NCBI RefSeq assembly: GCF_905397435.1 | Contig: NZ_CAJPVI010000041.1 | Span: 23,262-87,261, forward strand | Direction of reading: 5' to 3' | From: Cupriavidus numazuensis | Lineage (GTDB): Bacteria; Pseudomonadota; Gammaproteobacteria; Burkholderiales; Burkholderiaceae | Length of the DNA stretch: 64,000 bases | Shown: piece after piece, positions 25,703-33,424 of the stretch | How the letters are laid out: the number at the start of each line of letters is the position of its first letter | Numbering within the stretch: position 1 is the first letter of the stretch | The notes under the pieces: model-generated | What the model was told of the DNA's origin: nothing | Database searches by the model: none | What the model saw: the letters and a program-made list of their open reading frames with translations, nothing else | Translations under genes and position numbers: made by a program

Positions 25703-26014
25703 ATGGCGACGACTTATCAGGAAATCGTTCAGAAAATCAACGAACTGCAAAAGCAGGCCGAGGAAATCAAGGCCCGTGAGCAAGCCGCAGTGATTGCCGA
25801 TATTCGTGAGAAAATCGACCAATATGGCCTGACGGCGGAAGACCTCGGTTTTGGCGTGAAGGCCGTGGCCGGCAAGAAGGCGGCCAACCGCAAGGTGCCC
25901 GTGCGTTATCGCGACAGCGCCGGCAACACCTGGACTGGCCGCGGCAAGCGTCCGGGCTGGTTGACCCAGGCCCTGGCGGCCGGCAAATCGGTGGACGATT
26001 TCCTGATCCGCTGA
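25703..26014 (+). CDS. H-NS-family nucleoid-associated protein
   Basis: This small DNA-binding protein of 103 residues has an N-terminal coiled-coil oligomerisation region (EIVQKINELQKQAEEIKARE) and the H-NS C-terminal DNA-binding motif (YRDSAGNTWTGRGKRPGWL). Such proteins silence A+T-rich or foreign DNA and often affect motility. It is a single gene with its own promoter and a strong terminator. Several H-NS paralogues are usual in this group, so I give no symbol. Confidence 0.93.
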   Translation: MATTYQEIVQKINELQKQAEEIKAREQAAVIADIREKIDQYGLTAEDLGFGVKAVAGKKAANRKVPVRYRDSAGNTWTGRGKRPGWLTQALAAGKSVDDFLIR

Positions 26015-26040
26015 TCATTCGGTTGCTTCTGCCAAAGCAA

Positions 26041-26074
26041 AACGCCACGGAAACCTCCGTGGCGTTTTTGTTTT
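26041..26074. terminator. bidirectional terminator between H-NS gene and galE
   Basis: AACGCCACGGA (26041-26051) pairs with TCCGTGGCGTT (26056-26066) around AACC, followed by TTTGTTTT on the plus strand. On the minus strand the stem is followed by TTGCTTTG, so it can serve galE as well. Confidence 0.9.
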
Positions 26075-26124
26075 GGGCGTTTGCCGCAGGTCGCGGCAAC
26101 GCAGAAACGGGTACGCCCTGGATT

Positions 26125-27144
26125 TCAGGCGTCAAAGCCGTTGGGGTTGGTGGACTGCCAGCGCCACGAATCCACGCACATGCGATCGAGGTCGTGACGC
26201 GCGCGCCAGCCCAACAGTTGGTGAGCCAGAGCGGGATCGGCATAGCACGATGCAATATCGCCGGGCCGGCGCGCCACGATCTCGTAAGGCACCGGACGGC
26301 CGCTTGCCCGCTGGTACGCCGCCACGACTTCCAGCACGCTGTAGCCACGACCGGTGCCAAGGTTGACCGTCATGCTCTGGCCCCGGTCGCGCAAGCAGAC
26401 CAGCGCGGCCAGGTGGCCGTCAGCCAGGTCGCAGACGTGGATGTAATCGCGTACACCGGTGCCGTCCGGCGTCGGATAGTCGCCGCCGAATACCATGAGC
26501 TTTTCACGCCGGCCGCCAGCGACCTGTGCGACATAAGGCATGAGGTTATTCGGAATGCCGCGCGGGTCTTCGCCGATCAGGCCACTTTCATGCGCGCCAA
26601 CCGGGTTGAAATACCGAAGGTAGGCAATGCGCCACTCGGGATCCGATTTTTCGAGATCGCGCAGGATTTGCTCGCCCATCAGCTTGGTCTGGCCATAGGG
26701 GTTGGTGGCCGAAAGGGGGAAATCCTCAAGAATCGGCACCGCATGCGGATTGCCATAGACAGTGGCCGACGAACTGAACACCAGTTGTTTTACCCCGGCG
26801 TCGCGCATGGCCGCGCACAGCGTAAGCATGCCGTCGAGGTTGTTGCTGTAATACTCGAGCGGCTGGCTGACGGATTCCCCTACCGCCTTGAGCGCAGCGA
26901 AATGGATTGCGCCGGCGATGTCATGTTCGGCGAACAGGCGATCCAGGAGCGCGCGGTCGCGGACATCGCCCTCGACAAAATGCGGGGCCTGCCCGGTAAT
27001 GGTTGCCAGCCGGTCCACCACTACACGGTTGCTATTGCACAGATTATCGAGCCCGATCACCTTGTAGCCGGCGTTGAGCAATGCCACCCATGTATGGGAA
27101 GCGATATAGCCGGTAGCACCGGTAAGCAGCAACGTCTGGGACAT
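26125..27144 (-). CDS. galE: UDP-glucose 4-epimerase
   Basis: GalE interconverts UDP-glucose and UDP-galactose for surface polysaccharides and the Leloir pathway. The 339-residue protein has the NAD-binding motif TGATGYIAS (residues 8-16), S125, Y150 and K154 (YGQTK) of the extended SDR catalytic triad, and RYFNPVGAH typical of GalE. It stands alone, convergent with the H-NS gene and sharing its terminator. Confidence 0.95.
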   Translation of the reverse strand: MSQTLLLTGATGYIASHTWVALLNAGYKVIGLDNLCNSNRVVVDRLATITGQAPHFVEGDVRDRALLDRLFAEHDIAGAIHFAALKAVGESVSQPLEYYSNNLDGMLTLCAAMRDAGVKQLVFSSSATVYGNPHAVPILEDFPLSATNPYGQTKLMGEQILRDLEKSDPEWRIAYLRYFNPVGAHESGLIGEDPRGIPNNLMPYVAQVAGGRREKLMVFGGDYPTPDGTGVRDYIHVCDLADGHLAALVCLRDRGQSMTVNLGTGRGYSVLEVVAAYQRASGRPVPYEIVARRPGDIASCYADPALAHQLLGWRARHDLDRMCVDSWRWQSTNPNGFDA

Positions 27145-27275
27145 GGAAATTCAGTAATCAATCAGAAAAACGATGGGCGAACATCGACCATCGGAGGCAG
27201 CCGACTCAGTGCGGTGTGTGCAGCACACGCCGGAACAACCTCTATTATCGCCGACGCAGCGACGGCCGGCCTGGG

Positions 27276-28301
27276 TCAGCCGCCCGCCCCGGCGCTTGCC
27301 GGCAGCAGCCCTGCACGTGCTACCCAGGCTTCGTGCGCGGCCCGCAGCCGCCAGCCAGACTCGAAGTCGCGCATGCCGAGCCACTGCGCCACCATCGCCG
27401 GCGAGGCACCGGCCTCGAAATGCATTGCGCCGCAGGTGTTGCGCAGGGTCTGCGGCGATGCGCGTTCACTGCGGGCGGACAGCACGCCAGCCTCGTCGAG
27501 CAGCAATTCCACACGCCGGTAGACAGACGCCGCATGCAGCGGGCGTCCACTCGGCATGGCCGGAAACACCAGGTCGCCGAGCGTTCCCGATGCTTCGCGC
27601 AGGGCAAGCCAGGCCATCAGCGGCCGGTGGGCAAACGCAAACAGCGGCGTTTCATAGGTGCGGCCGCTCTCCGGCTTTGCCATGCGCAGCATCACGCGCC
27701 CGGTGCGGCTGCTGTCGATGGCCAAGGTGCGCAGCGCGCGGACTTCGCCGACCTTCAACCCCGCCCCCAGCAGCACCGCCACCAGTGCGGTGTCGCGCGC
27801 GCGCTTCCATTCGGTGGGCGAAACGCCGGCACCCTCCGCGGCAGCTTCGCCGGCCGGACCGAGCACGCGCGCGATCAGCAGGTCGCGCTCGCCGGGCAGC
27901 AGGAACGCCGTCGGATCGTTCTCGCCCTCGGCCAGGTGCGCGCGCACCGCCTGGCTCGCCGGGTTGTGCAGGCCATCCTGCAACCGGGCGAGATGGTTGT
28001 AGATCCGCTCGATCAGACGCGCATAGCGGTAGCGATGCGACTTGTGCAGGTCCTGTTCGTCCAGGAACTCGCCGATCTGGCCGGCGGACCAGGACAGCGG
28101 CGCCAGGCCGCGTTCGGCCGACCAGCGCAGCAGTTTTCCCCACATCGCGCGATAGACCACGCTGGTCCCATGGCGGAAGCCGTTGCGCGCAAGCCAGCCG
28201 TCGAACGCACGCTCGGGATGGCTGTGCCAACTTGCCAGGTCGGCATCGAACAGGGCTGCCTGGGGTCCGTCCGCGCTGGACTCGCTGTGCTGAGTGGTCA
28301 C
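27276..28301 (-). CDS. tyrosine-recombinase-like protein with degraded active site
   Basis: The fold follows phage-integrase family members: a SAM-like N-terminal domain (residues about 40-140 of this product) and a catalytic-like domain with GAGLKVGEVRALR and LRNTCGAMHFEAGASPAMVAQWLGM. The expected catalytic residues are mostly replaced: the first Arg (GLR) is Lys, the His before LRN is Gln, the second His after LG is Met, and no tyrosine follows. It may be a repurposed DNA-binding protein. GTG 28301, with GGAGAG just upstream, is my preferred start (341 residues); ATG 28391 would add 30 residues but has no ribosome site. A TTGTCT-N18-TTATCT element lies at 28317-28346, perhaps too close for the GTG start. 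Confidence 0.75.
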   Translation of the reverse strand: MTTQHSESSADGPQAALFDADLASWHSHPERAFDGWLARNGFRHGTSVVYRAMWGKLLRWSAERGLAPLSWSAGQIGEFLDEQDLHKSHRYRYARLIERIYNHLARLQDGLHNPASQAVRAHLAEGENDPTAFLLPGERDLLIARVLGPAGEAAAEGAGVSPTEWKRARDTALVAVLLGAGLKVGEVRALRTLAIDSSRTGRVMLRMAKPESGRTYETPLFAFAHRPLMAWLALREASGTLGDLVFPAMPSGRPLHAASVYRRVELLLDEAGVLSARSERASPQTLRNTCGAMHFEAGASPAMVAQWLGMRDFESGWRLRAAHEAWVARAGLLPASAGAGG

Positions 28302-28432
28302 TGACTCTCCGGCAAAAGATAACGGCAATGCGCTAATTGTAGACAAGCCGTCACTGGACAGGCTGTCGGCCTGTGTGACTACGCAGCGCATGCTTGCGGG
28401 GGCGTCGTGCTCGTGCTACCTTTCATCCATTA

Positions 28433-28448
28433 ATGCAACTGGTTGCAT
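28433..28448. promoter_or_regulatory. PadR-type operator palindrome
   Basis: ATGCAAC-TG-GTTGCAT is a perfect 7-base inverted repeat, 46 bases before the ATG at 28494. Its ATGC-N8-GCAT layout resembles the ATGT-N8-ACAT box of PadR regulators, and a PadR-family gene lies 1.5 kb away in the same group. Confidence 0.6.
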
Positions 28449-28493
28449 AGTTTGGATGACTTGCCAACCGGCAGAACGAGGAGACCACCGTCC

Positions 28494-28925
28494 ATGAACG
28501 CCGCACTGATTCCGAATGCCCAGCCCACCCTGGCCGCCTGGCACGAAATGCTTGCCACCCATTCATTCGAAGGACTGGGCGAGATCATGGCCGACGACGT
28601 GGTGTTCCGCTCGCCTGTGGCCCATACGCCATACCCGGGCCGTGCTGCCATCGTGCTGGTGCTGACCACGGTCAACCAGGTATTCCAGGAGTTCCGCTAC
28701 CACCGCAGCTTCGTCAGCGAAGACGGCCATAGCGTGGTGCTCGAATTCAGCGCGCAGGTCGATGGCAAGCAACTCAAGGGCATCGACATGATCCGTTTCG
28801 ACGCACAAGGCAAGATCGCCGAGTTCGAGGTCATGATCCGTCCGCTGAGCGGTCTGCAGGCATTGGGCGCCGCCATGGGCGCACGCCTGGCCAGCCAGAA
28901 GCAAGTACTCACCGGGGCGGCCTGA
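28494..28925 (+). CDS. SnoaL/NTF2-fold protein
   Basis: This 143-residue protein has the NTF2-like pattern (HEMLATHSFEGLGEIMADDVVFRSPVAHTPYPGRAAI, followed by beta strands), a fold used by small isomerases and hydrolases and by proteins of unknown ligand. The ATG at 28494 has AGGAGA about ten bases upstream. It is followed after 47 bases by a nitronate monooxygenase-like gene, probably in one operon under the palindrome at 28433. Its substrate is not evident. Confidence 0.85.
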   Translation: MNAALIPNAQPTLAAWHEMLATHSFEGLGEIMADDVVFRSPVAHTPYPGRAAIVLVLTTVNQVFQEFRYHRSFVSEDGHSVVLEFSAQVDGKQLKGIDMIRFDAQGKIAEFEVMIRPLSGLQALGAAMGARLASQKQVLTGAA

Positions 28926-28972
28926 AGCCGCCCGTCAACGCTACCTCGCCCGCTTCCATCAAGGAGTTCCGC

Positions 28973-29971
28973 ATGTCGCTTCCCGCCCAGCTGAAGAACC
29001 GGCTCTCGCTGCCGGCCGTATGCTCGCCGCTGTTCATCATTTCCAATCCGGACCTGGTCATCGCCCAGTGCAAGGCCGGCGTGGTCGGTTCGTTCCCCGC
29101 GCTCAATGCGCGGCCGGCGCCGAAGCTCGAAGAATGGCTGGACCGCATCACGACCGAACTTGCAGAACACGACGCCAAGCACCCGGACCGTCCGTCCGCG
29201 CCGTTCGCAGTCAACCAGATCGTGCACAAGTCCAACGACCGGCTCGAGCATGACCTGGAAATGTGCGTGCGTTACAAGGTGCCCATCGTGATCACCTCGC
29301 TGGGCGCGCGCACCGAAGTCAATGACGCCGTGCATTCGTACGGCGGCATCGTGCTGCACGACGTCATCAACAACACGTTTGCGCGCAAGGCGATCGAGAA
29401 AGGTGCCGACGGCCTGGTCGCCGTCGCAGCGGGCGCGGGCGGCCACGCCGGCACGCTGTCGCCGTTCGCGCTGCTGCACGAAATCCGCGAGTGGTTCGAC
29501 GGCCCGCTGCTGCTGTCAGGCGCCATTGCCAGCGGCGACGCCATCCTGGCCGCGCAGGCGGCAGGCGCTGACCTGGCCTATATCGGCTCGGCCTTCATTG
29601 CGACACAGGAAGCGAATGCCCAGGACGCCTACAAGCAGATGATCGTGGACAGCTCGGCGAACGACATCGTCTACTCGAACCTGTTCACCGGCGTGCACGG
29701 CAACTATCTGCGCGGCAGCATCGAGCGCGCGGGCCTGGACCCGCAGGCCCTGCCGGAATCGGATCCGTCGAAGATGAATTTCGGCTCCGCCAGCGCCAAG
29801 GCATGGAAGGACATCTGGGGTGCCGGCCAGGGCGTGGGCGCGATCAAGCGCGTGGTGCCTGCTGCCGAACTGGTGCGCCGCTTTACCGAGGAATATGCGC
29901 TGGCCCGGCGGCGCCTGGGGCTGCCCGATGCCGCGCTTGCGCAGCCGGCGCGCACGGTGGACGTCGCCTGA
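28973..29971 (+). CDS. NAD(P)H-dependent flavin oxidoreductase / nitronate monooxygenase family
   Basis: This 332-residue TIM-barrel protein is of the 2-nitropropane dioxygenase family: SPLFIISNPDLVIAQCKAGVVGSFPALN at the N-terminus, the FMN-phosphate region VAVAAGAGGHAG, and LLLSGAIASGDAILAAQAAGADLAYIGSAFIAT. Such enzymes oxidise nitronates or act as quinone reductases using FMN. AAGGAG lies 11 bases before the ATG. It is paired with the NTF2-fold gene and faces the PadR gene. Confidence 0.9.
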   Translation: MSLPAQLKNRLSLPAVCSPLFIISNPDLVIAQCKAGVVGSFPALNARPAPKLEEWLDRITTELAEHDAKHPDRPSAPFAVNQIVHKSNDRLEHDLEMCVRYKVPIVITSLGARTEVNDAVHSYGGIVLHDVINNTFARKAIEKGADGLVAVAAGAGGHAGTLSPFALLHEIREWFDGPLLLSGAIASGDAILAAQAAGADLAYIGSAFIATQEANAQDAYKQMIVDSSANDIVYSNLFTGVHGNYLRGSIERAGLDPQALPESDPSKMNFGSASAKAWKDIWGAGQGVGAIKRVVPAAELVRRFTEEYALARRRLGLPDAALAQPARTVDVA

Positions 29972-29986
29972 CGACGTCGGAAGGGT

Positions 29987-30577
29987 TCATTCCTGGCGGT
30001 TGCCGGACGGCGCCGCCAGCAGGGGCAGCAGGTCGTTGCCCCACGCCACCCAGTCCTGTTCGAAGCGAATGCCGCGACGCAAAAGCGCGAAGCGCAACTG
30101 CTGGCCGCGGTCCGGGCGCGCGCCAGCGAAATCCCGGCGCTCGATCGCCTGATAGGTTTCCAGCCGCGCCTGGTGCAATGCAATCAGCCGGCGCATTTCA
30201 TCGGCCAGGCCCAGCGGGCCGATCGCCGCATCCGCACGCAGCTTGACCAGGATCTCTTCGCGCTGGTCCAGCCCGGCGCCGGGCTCCAGCACCCACCGCA
30301 CCAGTTCCTCGCGGCCTGCCGGCAACACGTGGTAGACCTTCTTGCGGCTCTTCTTCTCTTCGCCATTGGCCGTGGTATTGCCGTTGGCTTCGCTGCCCTG
30401 TTCGTTGTCTTCGGCGGCAATCCATCCATGTTCGGCCATGCGGCCCAGTTCTCGATAAATCTGCTGGTGGGTCGCGTGCCAGAAATAGCCGATCGAACGA
30501 TCGAAACGGCGTGCCAGGTCATAACCGGACGACGGTTTCTCGATCAGGGAAATCAACAAGGCGTGCTGTGTCGACAT
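29987..30577 (-). CDS. PadR-family transcriptional regulator
   Basis: The 196-residue protein starts at ATG 30577 (MSTQHALLISLIEKPSSGYDLARRFDRSIGYFW) with the PadR winged helix (HATHQQIYRELGRMAEHGWI), and continues with the helical PadR C-terminal dimer region. An insert rich in Asn/Glu/Lys (NEQGSEANGNTTANGEEKKS) breaks the wing. It lies 15 bases from, and converges with, the nitronate monooxygenase gene, and probably represses the two-gene operon through 28433-28448. Confidence 0.92.
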   Translation of the reverse strand: MSTQHALLISLIEKPSSGYDLARRFDRSIGYFWHATHQQIYRELGRMAEHGWIAAEDNEQGSEANGNTTANGEEKKSRKKVYHVLPAGREELVRWVLEPGAGLDQREEILVKLRADAAIGPLGLADEMRRLIALHQARLETYQAIERRDFAGARPDRGQQLRFALLRRGIRFEQDWVAWGNDLLPLLAAPSGNRQE

Positions 30578-30925
30578 TCGCTGGGAAGGTAGCCATGTGG
30601 GCGGTTGATCGGCCGGGAAGCGATACGACTGCGGGTACGACTGCGGCCTCACGGTGGATCGCGCTATGGTAGCGCAAGGCCTTGCGCGGCAACCGCTGAA
30701 CGCATATCGACAGGCAATGTCTGACCAATGTCTGACGCTCCGGGGCGACGACAATTGCTACAGAATCGTTAAAACAAACAATTTTGACAACGCACGCCTC
30801 TTAGAATTAAAAAAGACTGAATAGCATTTCTGCGACGCATGGCATACATTGCGAACATTACCCCCTGTATGCGCGAGACTGGCATCGCCTCCCCCGCTCG
30901 CGCCCTGTTATCGGAGCCAATGGAA
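30578..30925. other. 348-base gap upstream of PadR gene
   Basis: This gap separates the PadR gene from a small plus-strand ORF. Two short direct repeats are visible: CGACTGCGG near 30625-30645 and CAATGTCTGAC at about 30713-30735. A+T-rich sequence at 30765-30815 may hold a promoter. No gene is supported. Confidence 0.4.
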
Positions 30926-31153
30926 ATGACGAGAGGACACGATCTTGCAGAAGACCGTGACGTCGCCTGGGAAGCGGATACCGTGCAGCTTCCGGCCGAG
31001 GGCATGGCACCGCTGCCGGCCCGACCACCGGTCTACTACCGTCTGCCCGATACGCCGGACGGACATCACATCAAGGAGTACGCGAGCGGCCTGCGCCAGC
31101 TCGTGCGCTTCGTGGGCGTTGAAGAACAGGTGGTGAAGTACTGCCTGGGATAG
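30926..31153 (+). CDS. small hypothetical protein
   Basis: A 75-residue ORF (MTRGHDLAEDRDVAWEADTV...) with GGAG nine bases before the ATG at 30926 and a clear terminator after it. The frame is open further upstream, but without a better start. It is acidic, with a Pro-rich middle (PLPARPPVYYRLPD) and no known domain. I do not recognise it. The terminator and ribosome site make it likely to be real. Confidence 0.55.
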   Translation: MTRGHDLAEDRDVAWEADTVQLPAEGMAPLPARPPVYYRLPDTPDGHHIKEYASGLRQLVRFVGVEEQVVKYCLG

Positions 31154-31217
31154 CCAAGCCTCCTCCGGGATAACCTAGCCGGTTGTCTCCTCCGGGCCTG
31201 CCTGTGGGCACGGATTG

Positions 31218-31244
31218 AACCCGCCGATATGGCGGGTTTTCTTT
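31218..31244 (+). terminator. rho-independent terminator after the small ORF
   Basis: AACCCGCC (31218-31225), loop GATAT, GGCGGGTT (31231-31238), then TTCTTT. Confidence 0.85.
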
Positions 31245-31270
31245 GGCCCCGACCGTCGCCCCAAATGCAA

Positions 31271-31293
31271 AGAGCCGGCCCATGGCCGGCTCT
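31271..31293 (-). terminator. terminator downstream of the Bug receptor gene
   Basis: AGAGCCGGCC (31271-31280) and GGCCGGCTCT (31284-31293) form a 10-base stem with a CAT loop, 26 bases after the minus-strand gene. The T-rich tail TTGCATTTG is weak. Confidence 0.75.
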
Positions 31294-31318
31294 CTTCAAG
31301 GCAAGGCTGCTGCCAGGA

Positions 31319-32326
31319 TCAGTCCACGGTCGCGCCCGAAGCCTTCACCACCTTGGCCCACTTCGCGGTTTCGGACTTCATGAACCCGGCGAGCTGGGCC
31401 GGCTTTTCCGGATACGGCTCGGCGCCCTGGTCGGCCATCTGCTTCTTGACTTCCGGCATGGCCAGGATCTTCACGACTTCGGCGTTCAGGCGGTCGACGA
31501 TGGCTTGCGGCGTGCCGCCGGTCGCGTACAGCGCGAACCACGACGTGGCTTCATAGCCGGGCACGCCCGACTCGGCCACGGTCGGCACGTTCGGCAGCGC
31601 CGGCGAGCGCTTGGCCGAGGTCACGGCGATCGCGCGCAGCTTGCCGGCCTTCACATGCGGGTACGACGACGGCATGTTGTCGAACATCAGACCGATCTGG
31701 TTGCCCAGCAGGTCGTTCACAGCAGGCGCGCTGCCCTTGTACGGGATGTGCTGGATGTGCAGGCCGGTCATCGAGTTGAACAACTCGCCCGACAGGTGCA
31801 TCGACGAACCGCTGCCCGACGAACCGTAGGACAGCTTGTCCGGATTGGCCTTCACGTAGGCGACCAGTTCCTTGATGTTGTTGACCGGCACCTTGGGGTT
31901 CACCACCACCAGGTTCGGCACCATCGCGACGCGGCTGATCGGCGCAAAGTCCTTGACCGGGTCGTACGGCAGCTTCGAGTACAGCGACTGGTTGATCGCG
32001 TGCGTGCCAATGGTGCCCATGAACAGCGTGTAGCCGTCGGCCGGTGCCTTGGCAGCCAGCGAGGCGCCGATATTGCCGCCTGCGCCCGGACGGTTGTCGA
32101 TCACCACGGGCTGGCCCAGCGCCTTGCCCAGTTGCAGGCCGACGATGCGCGCCAGGATGTCGGTGGTGCCGCCTGCCGAGAATGGCACGATCATCGTGAT
32201 CGGCTTGGTCGGGTAGCCGCCCTGTGCATGCGCGGCGCCGGCAAAGCCGGCAATGGTGGTGGCCAGCGCAACGCCTGCGGCCAGCAGGCGGCGGCGGGTC
32301 GTGGAAGTCTGGGAATCGAGTCTCAT
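31319..32326 (-). CDS. Bug-family tripartite tricarboxylate transporter substrate-binding protein
   Basis: This is a periplasmic solute receptor of the TctC/Bug family, very expanded in Burkholderiales. The ATG at 32326 follows a GGAG site. The N-terminus MRLDSQTSTTRRRLLAAGVALATT has twin arginines and a cleavage site at AHAQ, so export could be by Tat or Sec. The mature part shows YPTKPITMIVPFSAGGTTDILARI and NRPGAGGNIG. No TctA/TctB membrane partners are nearby. Its place after pcaIJF and an SDR suggests uptake of an aromatic or dicarboxylic acid, but the ligand is unknown. Confidence 0.93.
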   Translation of the reverse strand: MRLDSQTSTTRRRLLAAGVALATTIAGFAGAAHAQGGYPTKPITMIVPFSAGGTTDILARIVGLQLGKALGQPVVIDNRPGAGGNIGASLAAKAPADGYTLFMGTIGTHAINQSLYSKLPYDPVKDFAPISRVAMVPNLVVVNPKVPVNNIKELVAYVKANPDKLSYGSSGSGSSMHLSGELFNSMTGLHIQHIPYKGSAPAVNDLLGNQIGLMFDNMPSSYPHVKAGKLRAIAVTSAKRSPALPNVPTVAESGVPGYEATSWFALYATGGTPQAIVDRLNAEVVKILAMPEVKKQMADQGAEPYPEKPAQLAGFMKSETAKWAKVVKASGATVD

Positions 32327-32478
32327 CGGTTTACTCCGGTTGTCCTTGCTGCCCGCGCGCACCATGTGCCGGTCGCGGGCTATTGCCAGATAGCGTGATT
32401 GCTGCCCTGAAAGAAGACAGCGCGGTGGCGCTGTCCTCGCCGGATGTGGCCCAAAGGAAAAGGATCACATCCTGATAT

Positions 32479-32495
32479 GACGTTTTAATAACGTC
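32479..32495. promoter_or_regulatory. inverted repeat upstream of the Bug gene
   Basis: GACGTT-TTAAT-AACGTC forms a 6-base inverted repeat in an A+T-rich stretch of the 201-base gap between the SDR and Bug genes. It may be an operator for a separate Bug promoter, or simply a small hairpin. Confidence 0.4.
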
Positions 32496-32527
32496 TCTTC
32501 TATTGAATGCTTGAGAAGGCGCGCGCG

Positions 32528-33259
32528 TCAGACCGGTGCCACGCCAAGCGTGGTGCCGCCGCACACGTAGAGCACCTGACCCGTGACAAACCCGTTGTCG
32601 GGCGACAGGAAGAACAGCGCGGCACGTGCCACGTCTTCCGGCGTGCCCATGCGCTTCACGGCGATGCTCGCAAGGATACGGCGGGTCTGTTCGCTGCCTT
32701 CGGGATTGCTCTTGCGGAACAGCTCCGTGGCGATCGGGCCCGGCGCCACCGCGTTCACGGTGATGCCGTCGCCGCCGAGCTCCATGGCCAGCGTGCGCGT
32801 CATGCCGATCAGCCCGGCCTTGGTCGCCGAGTACACCACGCGCTCGGGCTTGCCCAGTGCCGCGCGCGACGCCATGTTGACCACGCGGCCAAACCCGGCG
32901 GCACGCATGGCCGGCAGGCAGGCCTGCGTGAGCAGCATGGCCGCCTGCAGGTGCAGGCCGACGACATAGTCGAGGTCGGCCACCGTAGCTGTGTCGGCGG
33001 TGCCGGGACGCGTGGCGCCCGCGTTATTCACCAGCCGCGTGACCGCGAACTGCGAGGTGACCTGCTCCGCCACGGCGCGCGTCGCCTCGGCATTGGTCAG
33101 GTCAGCCTGGAAAAAGGTCATGTTGGGGTGCGACCAGCCCGGCTCGGTGTAGTCGATATTGACCACCCGGGTGGTGCCGTCTGCCAGCAGCATTTCGCTG
33201 ATGGCGCGCCCGATACCGGAACTGGCGCCGGTGACGATCGTGGCGTTGGGGAGGGACAT
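32528..33259 (-). CDS. short-chain dehydrogenase/reductase (FabG-like)
   Basis: Classical SDR of 243 residues with cofactor motif TGASSGIG (10-17), NNAG (78-81), and catalytic S131, Y143 and K147. It resembles 3-oxoacyl or 3-hydroxyacyl reductases. Residues NIDYTEP after strand 2 leave an acidic residue (D36) that favours NAD over NADP. It lies after pcaF, separated by a 165-base gap with repeat hairpins, so it may be in the same catabolic unit or a separate one. Confidence 0.9.
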   Translation of the reverse strand: MSLPNATIVTGASSGIGRAISEMLLADGTTRVVNIDYTEPGWSHPNMTFFQADLTNAEATRAVAEQVTSQFAVTRLVNNAGATRPGTADTATVADLDYVVGLHLQAAMLLTQACLPAMRAAGFGRVVNMASRAALGKPERVVYSATKAGLIGMTRTLAMELGGDGITVNAVAPGPIATELFRKSNPEGSEQTRRILASIAVKRMGTPEDVARAALFFLSPDNGFVTGQVLYVCGGTTLGVAPV

Positions 33260-33293
33260 CTTTGACTCGCTAAAGAATTACCGCAGTCCTGCG

Positions 33294-33414
33294 CCCTCTC
33301 CCGCTTGCGGGAGAGGGTTGAGGAGAGGACAGGAGCCACCACAAAATGCAGGCTATCGTGCTTGCCACACGCCTGCCCTCTCCCCCAGCCCCTCTCCCGC
33401 ACGCGGGAGAGGGG
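33294..33414. repeat. pair of REP-like hairpins between pcaF and the SDR gene
   Basis: CCCTCTCCCGC-TT-GCGGGAGAGGG (33294-33317) and CCCCTCTCCCGC-AC-GCGGGAGAGGGG (33389-33414) are near-identical perfect hairpins, with a third CCCTCTCCC half-element between them (33376-33384). This is the look of a dispersed intergenic repeat rather than a simple terminator. Confidence 0.8.
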
Positions 33415-33424
33415 AGCAAACCCG

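Noticed and set aside
27276..28391. Integrase-like gene considered as evidence of a genomic island or prophage
   Set aside because: The active site is degraded, no tRNA or att repeats flank it, and neighbouring genes are ordinary chromosomal ones.
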